Source: UKL13-2 sp038206765
GTDB taxonomy: Bacteria; Pseudomonadota; Gammaproteobacteria; Burkholderiales; Usitatibacteraceae
DNA: 64,000 bases
Reading direction: 5' to 3'
Assembly (NCBI GenBank): GCA_038206765.1
Contig: JBBRAM010000002.1
Location: 1-64,000, forward strand
The translations under genes were made by a program, and so were the position numbers. The notes beneath the pieces are model-generated. The model did not search any database. It was given only the letters and a program-made list of their open reading frames with translations, and had not been told where the DNA came from. Positions 26,187 through 35,316 of the stretch are shown piece by piece; positions within the stretch are counted from its first letter, which is position 1; every line of letters begins with the position of its first letter.

Positions 26187-28100
26187 CTAAGGTTGAGGCG
26201 TTGAAAGCGTATCGATATACTCGCGATGCCATAATTCCAACATCAGCAATCGAAAAATTTCAGATGAATAGTCCCAAGAGCCGCGCTCATGGCGCTCGAT
26301 CAATTGTTTGATAAACGCTGGTTTGAAATAGCCCCGGTCAAGAGCACGCTGCGATAAAACAACCTCTGTGACCAATGCATGCATGCGGCCCCCTTGCCTA
26401 AGCCAGACGCTGATGGGTAAACCAAAGCCCTGTTTTTTCTTGGTCAAAATTTCGTCAGGCAAAATGCCAACCATCGCGCGTTTAAATAAATAGCGTTTCT
26501 TCAAACGGCGTACTTTAAAGTGATCGGGAAGCCTCCCCGTATAATTTACCAAGCTATGATCCAGATAGGGGAAAGCAACATCAACCCCTGCCATTTTTGC
26601 CGAGCGCACAACCTTCACCACATCCCCTTCGGCGATGGTCATTTTTAAATCGAGATACATCAACCGATGTAGCTCGCTTTTTGTGGCTGCGCGCGCAAAA
26701 ATATCTCGTTGAATTTGTAGTGAATCGTCACGTCCAACTACTGCACGAAAATCAGCACTGAGCAATTCGTCGAAGTGGTCCGATGCAAACGAATCGTCAC
26801 TATAAAAGCGATCGGGGTTCGGCATCGTGCCACGCCGAATCATGTTGGCCAGCCGGTTGGTGATATGTGAGTCTATCTTCCCGAGTACGTTAGCGATCAA
26901 TGAACCCAGCGCCTTAGCTGGTTTGGGCAGCTGGTGGTACCAGTTAAAAACCTGATCCTTGGCATAGCGTTCATTGCCTCCGTAAATTTCGTCACCGCCA
27001 TCACCCGCAATCAATAAATCCTTGCCGTCGTCTTTAGCAAGCTTTGCGCAATAAAACGTCGGGACAGCGGAAGAGTTTCCGAAAGGTTCGTCAAAGCCTT
27101 TTACCATGTGGTGGATGAAATTGACCGTATCGTTTTCATCGACCACTTTTTCGTGCGGCTTCATGCCATATTGCTTGGAGGCAATGCGTGAGAAAGCCAT
27201 TTCATCAAAACCACTCTCGGCGAAGCCAATAGAAAAACCATCAACCTCCGCGTCGCTGTTGGTTTTACTGGCCTTTGCCAAGATTCCTGAGATGCTGGAG
27301 CTATCGGTGCCTCCGCTTAAAAACGTACCCCACTTTGTATTGGGAGAGGGCAAGTGGTCAGAAACTGTTTGAACGATATGATCGCGGAGTCCTAAGGTCT
27401 CATTTGCATCATTTCCACTCAGGTCTGCGGGATAGTGCGCGTCAGCAACCCGCTCAATCTTCACTTGATTAACGCCGACAACGAGGCGACTGCCAGGTTC
27501 AAGTTTGGCAATACCCTCAATCGCAGAATGTGGCGCGGGGATATAGGAAAAATTAAGGTAATGATAGATCGCTGCGCGACTAACACGAGGTGCAAAATTT
27601 TCTGGACAAGCCGCTAAGATGAGTCGCAGATCGCTGGCACAAATGACGTGCGTTGGCGTCGACAAAAAATAAACGGGATATGTTCGGAATAAATCTGTAA
27701 ATGCGTTTAATTCTCGCCTATCGCAATCCCAGCCAATCAAGACATAGCGGCCACGATATGCGCGAGGCTGCCATGTTGGGTCGCTTATCCATGCTGCCAA
27801 CGCGGTTTCGGCGACGCTTGCGCCTTCGGAAGGCGCAGAGGACTCTTTTTCGTGCGGCAACGGCTCCCGTGCCAGACCAATGCCGCCCCGCTTTCCTGTA
27901 ACGCCGGATTTTGCGGGCAATACACATTTAACATCGCCACTATAAACCACGCTAATACCGGGACTTGGTTCAATGGCGGTTAGCTTCGGCATGACCACGC
28001 CAGCTTGCGGCCAATATGCAGGGTTGAGCACTTTTGGAGGCAGCTTATTATCAGCTGAAGCAGCGATACTGATCAAAAAATCACCAAGCTGGGTGCTCAT
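26187..28100 (-). CDS. second asparagine-synthase-type protein, glutaminase cysteine absent
   Basis: A 637-residue protein whose C-terminal half is an asparagine-synthase ATP-pyrophosphatase domain (PP-loop FLSGGTDSSS, then GFDEPFGNSSAVPTF and IAGDGGDEIYGG). The N-terminal half keeps the general glutaminase outline (YRGRYVLIGWD, ALFRTYPVYF-like stretch), but the start is MSTQLGDFL and no Cys-Gly follows the initiator, so the nucleophile is missing. It must use free ammonia, another amine, or ammonia from a partner such as the complete amidotransferase encoded two genes downstream. It overlaps the upstream GT4 gene by 4 bases (ATGA), showing translational coupling. Confidence 0.87.
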   Translation of the reverse strand: MSTQLGDFLISIAASADNKLPPKVLNPAYWPQAGVVMPKLTAIEPSPGISVVYSGDVKCVLPAKSGVTGKRGGIGLAREPLPHEKESSAPSEGASVAETALAAWISDPTWQPRAYRGRYVLIGWDCDRRELNAFTDLFRTYPVYFLSTPTHVICASDLRLILAACPENFAPRVSRAAIYHYLNFSYIPAPHSAIEGIAKLEPGSRLVVGVNQVKIERVADAHYPADLSGNDANETLGLRDHIVQTVSDHLPSPNTKWGTFLSGGTDSSSISGILAKASKTNSDAEVDGFSIGFAESGFDEMAFSRIASKQYGMKPHEKVVDENDTVNFIHHMVKGFDEPFGNSSAVPTFYCAKLAKDDGKDLLIAGDGGDEIYGGNERYAKDQVFNWYHQLPKPAKALGSLIANVLGKIDSHITNRLANMIRRGTMPNPDRFYSDDSFASDHFDELLSADFRAVVGRDDSLQIQRDIFARAATKSELHRLMYLDLKMTIAEGDVVKVVRSAKMAGVDVAFPYLDHSLVNYTGRLPDHFKVRRLKKRYLFKRAMVGILPDEILTKKKQGFGLPISVWLRQGGRMHALVTEVVLSQRALDRGYFKPAFIKQLIERHERGSWDYSSEIFRLLMLELWHREYIDTLSTPQP

Positions 28101-29299
28101 ACTTCACTGACCTTTTCTAAATGGTTTTCAAAGGATTTTGGCAACCGATGTTGTACGGCAGTTTGCGTATAAAAATCTTGCATCTTGTGAATCATCGTGG
28201 CGATTGAAAACTGTTCAATCGCCCGCTTCTGACCAGCGAAACCTAGGCGCCTTCTGAGAGCATGATCCGCGATGAGGCTTGCCATGGCTGTAGCGAGCTC
28301 AGCATCATTATCGCTGGCAAACAGCAGTCCGGTATGTCTGTTTTCGATTAACTCAACACTGCCGCCAACAGCCGAAGCAATGACAGGTGTGCCCGCCATC
28401 ATAGATTCAAGAATAACGTTAGATAGTCCTTCCCAAAAAGATGGCAATACAAGAAAATCTGCGGCAGCCATTAAAGCCTGCGTATCAGCCCGTTGCCCTA
28501 ATAATTCGACACAGTCGCCAAGATTGAGTTGCACAATTTCATCAACCAACGATCGGCGCAACGGGCCGTCACCTACAATCAACAATCGAATCGATGCGCC
28601 AGAATTGCGCAAAATTTTCACAGCACGAAGCAACACAGGAATATTCTTTACGCTGACCAGACGGCCAACGTAGATTGCAGTCGTAGATTGCGTAGGTTGG
28701 GATTCCCGATGCGCTTTCGCATAGACAATTTCCTCTATTTGCGGCGTTGCGTTGAGTTCCGCAACGCCGTTGTACACGGTATCAATTGCGCCATGCGGAA
28801 GCCGCATTTTTTCGCGCGCATATTCTCCTCCAGCTTGTGAATTTGCAATCACTTTGGTCGATTCCAATGCTGTCCATCGTTTGACACGCCATTGCAACGA
28901 AGAATACCAATCGTATTTGCCACGTACAGAAGTGATGAGTGCAGGGCGGAGTGAAGGGGGTAGAAAACGCCGCGCAATCGCACCCCAAAGCTCGGCAGAA
29001 AACGCAAAACAATGAATGATATCGAATTTATTTTCACGTAAATACTTTACGAGCGAGCGAACGAAGGACACATCAACGCGTCGTCTTTTTGCAATCTCAA
29101 TTACCGGGATTCCGGCAGCACGTAATTCATCCACCAAGAACGAACGAGTACAAAAATAGGCAACTTGAACCTCATAGCACGCGCGATCCAAGCCAGAGGC
29201 CATATGGACGATTTGACGCTGCGTGCCGCCAACCTCCATCTCGTCTGTTAGCACCAGAATGCGAATGCGCTCGCCTTGCCGATTCTTAGCTGTGCTCAT
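28097..29299 (-). CDS. family 4 glycosyltransferase
   Basis: About 400 residues, GT-B fold. The acceptor domain starts IRILVLTDEMEVGGTQRQIVHMA, the wording of GT4 enzymes found in XrtA loci. The donor domain has TAIYVGRLVSVKN, LLIVGDGPLRR and the E-x7-E motif FWEGLSNVILESMMAGTP. ATG at 29299 is preferred, since it avoids overlap with the upstream gene; ATG at 29323 is possible. The stop overlaps the start of the asparagine-synthase-like gene by 4 bases. Confidence 0.87.
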   Translation of the reverse strand: MSTAKNRQGERIRILVLTDEMEVGGTQRQIVHMASGLDRACYEVQVAYFCTRSFLVDELRAAGIPVIEIAKRRRVDVSFVRSLVKYLRENKFDIIHCFAFSAELWGAIARRFLPPSLRPALITSVRGKYDWYSSLQWRVKRWTALESTKVIANSQAGGEYAREKMRLPHGAIDTVYNGVAELNATPQIEEIVYAKAHRESQPTQSTTAIYVGRLVSVKNIPVLLRAVKILRNSGASIRLLIVGDGPLRRSLVDEIVQLNLGDCVELLGQRADTQALMAAADFLVLPSFWEGLSNVILESMMAGTPVIASAVGGSVELIENRHTGLLFASDNDAELATAMASLIADHALRRRLGFAGQKRAIEQFSIATMIHKMQDFYTQTAVQHRLPKSFENHLEKVSEV

Positions 29300-29303
29300 T
29301 TTG

Positions 29304-30500
29304 TTAACCGGTGAGGGCGTCATGGAGCTTTAACGCCTCTTTCTGAATATCAAATTCTTGCTCTACGCGTTGCCTTGCGCGGGCGATTAATTTTTCGCCT
29401 AGCGCTTTATCGTTGAGCAATTGCATCAAACAGCGCGCCAAGTCCCCTGCATTTTCTGATTCAGCTAACAACCCTGTGATCCCATCTTCAACTAACTCAG
29501 GCACCCCTGACACGCGTGTTGAAATGACCGGCAATCCGCTTGCCATTGCTTCCATCAGCGCCACCGGAATCCCATCGCGGTCGCCCCGCGACGTTACCAC
29601 GCAAGGCAGGGCGAAAATTCCAGCTTGATGTAAAAGCTCACGCACTTTTTCTTGCTTTTGAGCACCTAGCAATCTGACGCGTCGTGTCAAATTTAGCGCG
29701 TCGATGCGTGCTGCCAAGGCGGCGTGAAGTGGGCCGCTGCCAACAATATCGCACTGAAAGTCAATTCCTTTTGAATGCAAAATGCCGCATGCCTCGATAA
29801 GATAGGAAAAACCTTTAATATCATCTAGCCTGCCGATTGCAAGAATAAGATTGCCAGTGCGCCCCTCAGTAATCATCGGGAAATTTGTTGGCGAAACGCC
29901 GCAATGCACAATTCTAATATCGGCTTTGTTCGCACCCGCGACGTGTTCTCTCAGAAATTGTTTGTTGAAATTTGAAATCGCGACGGTAAATTTTGCGGTT
30001 TTTAATTTGGTGTACAACAAATGGTTTTCCAAGAAAATATCATGCGCGTGCGCGGTAAAACTATAAGGAACGCCCAGCCGCTTTGAGAGCAGCATTGCAG
30101 CGGTAGATGGATAAGTTGCCCAATGCGCATGAATATGGGTAGGCTTCATCTTTCGAATTTGAGGCAGTAATCCTAGTGTGCGCCACCATACGACCAGTGT
30201 CTTCCCCAATGAGGTTGGATATCTGCCGAGACTAAGAAATATCAAAAATAAATCATGCAGCTCGCGCAAAGGATGTGTTGAGATCTCGGTAAGGACGGAA
30301 ACCAAAGTTTGTAGCCAAGGGGCCGGATAGTGGGTGCGCTCCAGCAGCGTGGCGGCATCGGATTGCACCATTGATTCGGAGTGGCGCTTAAGCGAGACAA
30401 TTTGAATATCGTTGCCGAGGCGAATGAGTTCAGTCATTTCCCTGACAATGAAGGTCTCCGACCAGCATGGAAAAAGAGAAACAAGATAAAGTATGCGCAC
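29304..30500 (-). CDS. family 4 glycosyltransferase (WcaL/AmsK-like)
   Basis: About 398 residues from a GTG at 30500, where recognisable homology begins (RILYLVSLFPCWSETFIVREM). An open frame continues to a TTG at 30578, but without a ribosome site or family character, so the start is uncertain. The middle has HIHAHWATYPSTAAML and SFTAHAHDIF, typical of the WcaL/AmsK branch; the donor domain has LILAIGRLDDIKG and a GIPVALMEAMASGLPVIST stretch with the E-x7-E region altered to D-x-x-x-x-x-x-E. It probably adds a sugar to the repeat unit. Confidence 0.83.
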   Translation of the reverse strand: MRILYLVSLFPCWSETFIVREMTELIRLGNDIQIVSLKRHSESMVQSDAATLLERTHYPAPWLQTLVSVLTEISTHPLRELHDLFLIFLSLGRYPTSLGKTLVVWWRTLGLLPQIRKMKPTHIHAHWATYPSTAAMLLSKRLGVPYSFTAHAHDIFLENHLLYTKLKTAKFTVAISNFNKQFLREHVAGANKADIRIVHCGVSPTNFPMITEGRTGNLILAIGRLDDIKGFSYLIEACGILHSKGIDFQCDIVGSGPLHAALAARIDALNLTRRVRLLGAQKQEKVRELLHQAGIFALPCVVTSRGDRDGIPVALMEAMASGLPVISTRVSGVPELVEDGITGLLAESENAGDLARCLMQLLNDKALGEKLIARARQRVEQEFDIQKEALKLHDALTG

Positions 30501-30584
30501 GATAGAATTTTTAAAATTGTAGAGTAAAAGTTGGGGCCAACAAGTTGGGCGCAGTCGCTTGCTCAGACAAAGGGCCAATGAAAA

Positions 30585-31811
30585 TTAAAGCTTGCCAACG
30601 GTGCTGTCGTTGCCTGCGTTGCTCTTCCACAAATGTACTTCGCGGTTCGAGAAATAATCGACGAACCCCAGCACGACGAACCAATTCAACGATAAAAACG
30701 CCATTGGAAGCCTAAAAACAATCGATTTTTTCATCTGCGGCAAAATGAATCCGACCACGGCGGCGCCATATCCGAGCCCTTGTAATGTTAAGGTAACTTT
30801 GAACAGTAATTCATCATGGCGTGCAACCAAGAAAATATTGGTAACGAATGCAGTCAATAGCGCGAGTGGTGTGGTGAGGCGCATCAGTTTGTGTGAAAAA
30901 AAATGAATTGCAATGGAATTCCGCCAAGGGTTAAGCAGTTTAGGGTGTTTTAAAATGAGCTGAAAGTTGCCAGCTAACGTTCGTACTTTGCGCGTTTTCT
31001 CGTGCGCAATATTGCGAGACGGTTTGTCGTAGGCTAAAGCATCGTTTTCAAAAATAACGCGCTTCCCCTGCATCACGACATTCATCGGAATCAAAACATC
31101 ATCCAAAATAGTCTCCTGCGGAATCGGCCGGAAATATTGACGACGCAGTGCATAGAGTGCGCCGGTCACGCCGACCATTGAGCCTGTGCGACTTTGAGAT
31201 TTCCGCAGAAATTTTTCATAACGCCAATACGCATCCATACCAGCACCAAAATCAGTCATTCCCTCTTTCTCAAACACTAGCTGTCCGCTGGCTGCACCGA
31301 CTTCCGAATCCGAAAAATTGTCAACTAGGGAGCGCACCGCAAGCTTGTGCAGTGCTTGTCGAGCATCGGTGAAGACAAATATTTCTTCATCACAGGCGAT
31401 GGCCGCATCATTGAGGCAAGCCGCTTTTCCGCGACGTTCCGGCAACGCCAGCAGCGTCAACTGCATTGTCGAAAGACACTTTTTCTTAAATTCTTCAACG
31501 ATGTCGCACGTACGATCGGTGGACCCATCGGACACAACGAGTACGCGAAGTTGCGCAGCTGGGTATTCCTGCGCAAAACAAGTTATTAATTTTTGCTCAA
31601 TTAAGCGCTCACCGTTGTGGACTACGATAATGACAACAACCCTTGGGCTAATATGTCTACGTTGTATGGGACGTGAGCGTAGTTTCCCCAGCAGAATCAG
31701 CAGCAAAGGGTAACCAACAAAGGTGTACGTTAGCGCTAAAATAGAAAGTGCGTACAGGAAAATGAGAGAGTAGCCAAAAACGTTTGCGTTGCCAAAAAAG
31801 TCAGGTGACAT
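30585..31811 (-). CDS. membrane-anchored family 2 glycosyltransferase (processive-type architecture)
   Basis: 408 residues from the ATG at 31811. A hydrophobic segment near the N-terminus (about 10-38) is followed by the GT-A domain with VVVIIVVHNGERLI, VSDGSTDRT and the FTDARQALH metal-binding stretch. A conserved TGALYALRR comes next. Then QETILDDVLIPMNVVMQG (base region) and NIAHEKTRKVRTLAGNFQL follow, where QxxRW of cellulose synthases is represented by a KxRTLAG motif; C-terminal membrane helices end the protein. This layout resembles poly-N-acetylglucosamine- or hyaluronan-type synthases. The start overlaps the upstream deacetylase gene by 11 bases, so the two are translationally coupled. 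Confidence 0.84.
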   Translation of the reverse strand: MSPDFFGNANVFGYSLIFLYALSILALTYTFVGYPLLLILLGKLRSRPIQRRHISPRVVVIIVVHNGERLIEQKLITCFAQEYPAAQLRVLVVSDGSTDRTCDIVEEFKKKCLSTMQLTLLALPERRGKAACLNDAAIACDEEIFVFTDARQALHKLAVRSLVDNFSDSEVGAASGQLVFEKEGMTDFGAGMDAYWRYEKFLRKSQSRTGSMVGVTGALYALRRQYFRPIPQETILDDVLIPMNVVMQGKRVIFENDALAYDKPSRNIAHEKTRKVRTLAGNFQLILKHPKLLNPWRNSIAIHFFSHKLMRLTTPLALLTAFVTNIFLVARHDELLFKVTLTLQGLGYGAAVVGFILPQMKKSIVFRLPMAFLSLNWFVVLGFVDYFSNREVHLWKSNAGNDSTVGKL

Positions 31812-32637
31812 GATTGTCACTTTCTGCGCTTGCGGCAGAGCGCCCAAGTAGTCGAGTGCGCAGGCTTTCATAGCCTTTGTTACCGAGCATTGACTTGGCG
31901 CCTGCCAGCAGGTGGTGCCTAATTTTAAGCTTTGCCAACTCGGCATTATCCTGCCGTAGCCAGCGAGAAAATTGTGCATCAGGCGTTGTTGAGAGCACCG
32001 CAAGCCGCGGTATTTCCCAAGCGGATGCGCCATTTTTCCAAACGCCGACACGCGAGTTACAGATACCACAATAGCCTAATTTTTGTGCAATCCCATGCAC
32101 TTTTCTCGTAATTCGCCCGCCTGGTGGCGCAAACAACGTTACCGCAAACCCAAGATGATCCTCGATCTCGGATTTTGAGGTCGCCAGTTCGATATTGATC
32201 TCACTCTCCGAAAGTTCATCGAAGTATCGATGCGAATGACCGTGGGACTGAATTGAAATTCCCGCTTCGGCTAAGTCAGATAAGGCATTCCAATCAAGAT
32301 AGTTGCGCTTGCCCACCATACTGGAATTAATAAATAGGTCGGCGCTACCTGAGACGGCTAGCAAGTCTGAGGCAGCATCGGCATTGCTCTCATGGCCATC
32401 ATCAAAAGTGAAGGCAATTTTACCGGTGTCAGCATCGGCCAGATTACCTTCAGGAGCGCCGATTTTAGCTGCAACCAATCTTGCGACACTCGTTGCCCGA
32501 AATCCCATTCCACCCACCAACTCGAGATGCCGTCTGAACGTGGAGCGTGATACTGCATAGTGGGGGTCTGCACCTACCAAAGCACCTGAACTATTCGTTA
32601 TGGCGTGATACATCAAGACTGTAAGATTGTTATTCAT
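31801..32637 (-). CDS. polysaccharide deacetylase (NodB/CE4 family)
   Basis: 278 residues. The CE4 motifs are visible: MYHAI near the start, motif 1 FTFDDGHES (catalytic base and metal aspartates), motif 2 HGHSHRYF (metal histidines), and APPGGRI as motif 3. It should remove N-acetyl groups from a hexosamine-containing glycan or its lipid-linked precursor. No signal peptide was seen, so it would act inside the cell. Sits between another deacetylase and a membrane GT2, overlapping the latter by 11 bases. Confidence 0.87.
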   Translation of the reverse strand: MNNNLTVLMYHAITNSSGALVGADPHYAVSRSTFRRHLELVGGMGFRATSVARLVAAKIGAPEGNLADADTGKIAFTFDDGHESNADAASDLLAVSGSADLFINSSMVGKRNYLDWNALSDLAEAGISIQSHGHSHRYFDELSESEINIELATSKSEIEDHLGFAVTLFAPPGGRITRKVHGIAQKLGYCGICNSRVGVWKNGASAWEIPRLAVLSTTPDAQFSRWLRQDNAELAKLKIRHHLLAGAKSMLGNKGYESLRTRLLGRSAASAESDNHVT

Positions 32638-32658
32638 GCTCAGTTTCTTGTCGTCAAT

Positions 32659-33639
32659 TTACATGCCTGCTTGCGCGACTAAGGTTGCAAAATTGCCGAT
32701 GGTTGTTGCGCCTGAAGGTTGGCGTCGAAGCGCAAATGGGTCAGCGTCTGAGTCAATGATGCCTTCTTGCGTTGAGAATGCCATCTTAAAACCGTGTTGC
32801 TTAAGTGCGCTCTTGGTATAGTCGTTAAAATCGATTGATCGGCCGTTGGGGTATGCAAAATAAACGGGCGTTTGCCCAGTCTCCGCGATAATCCGATCTC
32901 GACAGGTTTTGATCTCACAATTAACATCCGCCGGTTGCAATTGAGACATTATCGGATGAGTATGGCTATGCCCGCCAAATCGAGTGCCCTCCAGCGATGC
33001 CCTAACATCGTCCCAAGAAAGCATCTGACGTCCGATATCAGTTTCGGAAAAGGGTGCATCAAGTTGCGACAGAAGCTCGGCCAGTAAACGTTGGCGATCA
33101 ATATCATTGCTTGCTTTCAGAGAAAATTTTGCTTTTGATATAAATGTTAACCGCTCCTCTTTTGAGCTTAGTGGGAATTGAGTATCAGCTAGCCATGGGA
33201 GTTTGACGGTCGTTTTTTTACTCTTCATTCCGGCCCAATGGAGCCTATCTGTCCAAATTAGTCCGCCTCGATCCATAAAGTCGGTAGCTAAAAACATCAC
33301 CGCTGGAATTTCTAGTTCCCGTAAAATCGGGTATGCGGCATCAACGTAGTCCCGATAGCCGTCGTCAAAGGTAATCACTACTGGCGGACGCACGCGCGAT
33401 GAACGCTGCCCTAGATCAAAAATTTCTTCTGGCCAGATTGGCGTGCAATTTTTCTTGAGCCAGAGCATCTGTTCGCGAAATTCTGGTAGCGGCATGCCGG
33501 GAAAGTGATCAACGCCCGCATTGATCCGGTGATACGTCAATACAACCACGCCATGTTTGCGCAAAGGGGCCGTTAGCTTCCATCCGTAGTCAGAGGCCAG
33601 CCCTTTTTTTATAACTTTTTTAATCAGTGAAATCGTCAT
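32659..33639 (-). CDS. polysaccharide deacetylase (NodB/CE4 family), second copy
   Basis: 326 residues. Shows VLTYHRI, motif 1 ITFDDGYRDY, motif 2 GGHSHTHPIMSQ, and the FAYPNGRSIDF stretch (motif 3). It is not a close duplicate of the neighbouring deacetylase: lengths, motifs and the inserted middle region (about 140-200) differ. It lacks the C-terminal DUF3473 region of the usual XrtA-associated deacetylase. No signal peptide is apparent. It is 21 bases from the downstream deacetylase, in the same operon. Confidence 0.87.
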   Translation of the reverse strand: MTISLIKKVIKKGLASDYGWKLTAPLRKHGVVVLTYHRINAGVDHFPGMPLPEFREQMLWLKKNCTPIWPEEIFDLGQRSSRVRPPVVITFDDGYRDYVDAAYPILRELEIPAVMFLATDFMDRGGLIWTDRLHWAGMKSKKTTVKLPWLADTQFPLSSKEERLTFISKAKFSLKASNDIDRQRLLAELLSQLDAPFSETDIGRQMLSWDDVRASLEGTRFGGHSHTHPIMSQLQPADVNCEIKTCRDRIIAETGQTPVYFAYPNGRSIDFNDYTKSALKQHGFKMAFSTQEGIIDSDADPFALRRQPSGATTIGNFATLVAQAGM

Positions 33640-33693
33640 TAGTAATTTCCAACTGAAAAGAAAATTGCCTTAAAAATACGTAAAAAACGGAGC

Positions 33694-35169
33694 TTAAGTC
33701 GACCGATTTAAAAAATGTTGCATGAATGACACTGACATTCTGCGTATTTCTTTATCCAACAAAAACGCCAGCAAACCGTAAACCACAACACCAGTCAAAA
33801 CTTTAAGCACCAAACCAACCGGCGAATGAATAGCTGGAATTTGCACCACCGCAAAGTACATCAGCGAAGCCAATGTGACAAATTTACAAATGTCCAAAAG
33901 CGGAAAACTCACTTTAAACTGTCGACCGCCATAATGCCACGCAAATCCAGCTACAACGATATAACAAATCAATGTCGCCATCCCGGCGCCGATTAAACCC
34001 CAATAGGGCATCAGGATAATATTTAAAATAATATTTAATATCGCAGCGAATGCAACGCAGGGGATCATAATGTGATTTTGCTTGTGGATATATATTCCTG
34101 CGCCAAAGATTGGTATGGCGCCCGAGACTAACATGCCGGCGACGATGTATGGGATTACCGCCGCGCCACCAACATACTTGGCAGAAGCAAGTATCACCAA
34201 AACATCCTGGCCAACGGCAGCCACACCCGCCAGCATTGCAGCGCCAATAATTACGTAGAATCGAAGCGCACGCTCTACAAAGCGTCTTGTATCAGTTTCG
34301 CCGCTTTGTTCCCATAAACGCAGATAGATCGGTGTAACGGCTTGCGCAAGTGATGCCATTACGAGTGTTTGCAAATATTCGCAAAGATTGTAGGCGGCTG
34401 AATATTGCCCGAGCGGCTCCGCACCCATGATTGCTTGGATGACATATCTGTCGCCGAGATTCAAAATAATGCCTGAAATTTCATACACAATCATTGGAAC
34501 GCCGAATGCCACCATAGCTTTAAATGTCTCTGGGGAAAACGCGCCTATCGCGACATGGTGCTTTTTGAACAGATAAACGACCATGAACCCGATGGTTATC
34601 GCCTCAGCCCCGACCGTACCCAAGTAAAAGCCGTTGAGTTGCGGCATCGCGTAAAACATGACACCAAGAATAGTAAATAATATGAAATATTTTCTGGTAA
34701 CGAGATAAACGTTATAGGCGACGCTACGCTGCTGAGCGCGCAAGATGTTGCTTATTCCACTGTCTAGTACCCTTAGCAGAATCAAAACGGATAGCGGCAA
34801 AATGAGCCGTGCCACTTCTTCGTTATGCCACCAAGCTGCCGGAACGACATAAACTGCCAGGGCCATGCCGCCGGTGGCAAAAATACCAGTGCATGCCATG
34901 CCGAGTAAAACAGTTGAAATGTATTGAGATTCTGAAATGCCGCGGTTTCCGGCAATTACTTCAGCATGAAATCGCACAATGGATTGTTGAATTCCCAGTT
35001 TGCCGATGCCGGTGCAAAGTAATAGTATCGAGGAAATAAGGTTTAACGCCCCATACTCGGCGACAGAAAATGTCCTAGTAAATATGGGGAATGAAATCAG
35101 ACTTGCAAGCGTCACGAACAGACTACCTAGCGCATAGTGAGATGAGTGTTTAATAAATCGCGCTAACAT
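33694..35169 (-). CDS. wzx: oligosaccharide flippase / polysaccharide transporter (Wzx, MOP superfamily)
   Basis: 491 residues with about fourteen hydrophobic helices and no large soluble domain, the layout of the polysaccharide transport (PST/Wzx) family. The N-terminal region GSLFVTLASLISFPIFTRTF with the following FSVAEYGAL segment is typical. It should flip undecaprenyl-linked repeat units across the inner membrane, feeding the Wzy-like protein at the end of this gene group. No other flippase is present in the window. Confidence 0.87.
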   Translation of the reverse strand: MLARFIKHSSHYALGSLFVTLASLISFPIFTRTFSVAEYGALNLISSILLLCTGIGKLGIQQSIVRFHAEVIAGNRGISESQYISTVLLGMACTGIFATGGMALAVYVVPAAWWHNEEVARLILPLSVLILLRVLDSGISNILRAQQRSVAYNVYLVTRKYFILFTILGVMFYAMPQLNGFYLGTVGAEAITIGFMVVYLFKKHHVAIGAFSPETFKAMVAFGVPMIVYEISGIILNLGDRYVIQAIMGAEPLGQYSAAYNLCEYLQTLVMASLAQAVTPIYLRLWEQSGETDTRRFVERALRFYVIIGAAMLAGVAAVGQDVLVILASAKYVGGAAVIPYIVAGMLVSGAIPIFGAGIYIHKQNHIMIPCVAFAAILNIILNIILMPYWGLIGAGMATLICYIVVAGFAWHYGGRQFKVSFPLLDICKFVTLASLMYFAVVQIPAIHSPVGLVLKVLTGVVVYGLLAFLLDKEIRRMSVSFMQHFLNRST

Positions 35170-35316
35170 CGTGAAGTGATCCCATCTATTTTTGTTATCT
35201 TGTGTAGTACTTCATAAACTGTCTGATCAATGCTCACCTCGGCGAGCGGTCATGGTCTGCCGCCACTCCATCGCCTAAGAGGATCAGTTGAGTGAACCGT
35301 AGCGTTAAAAATTTAG

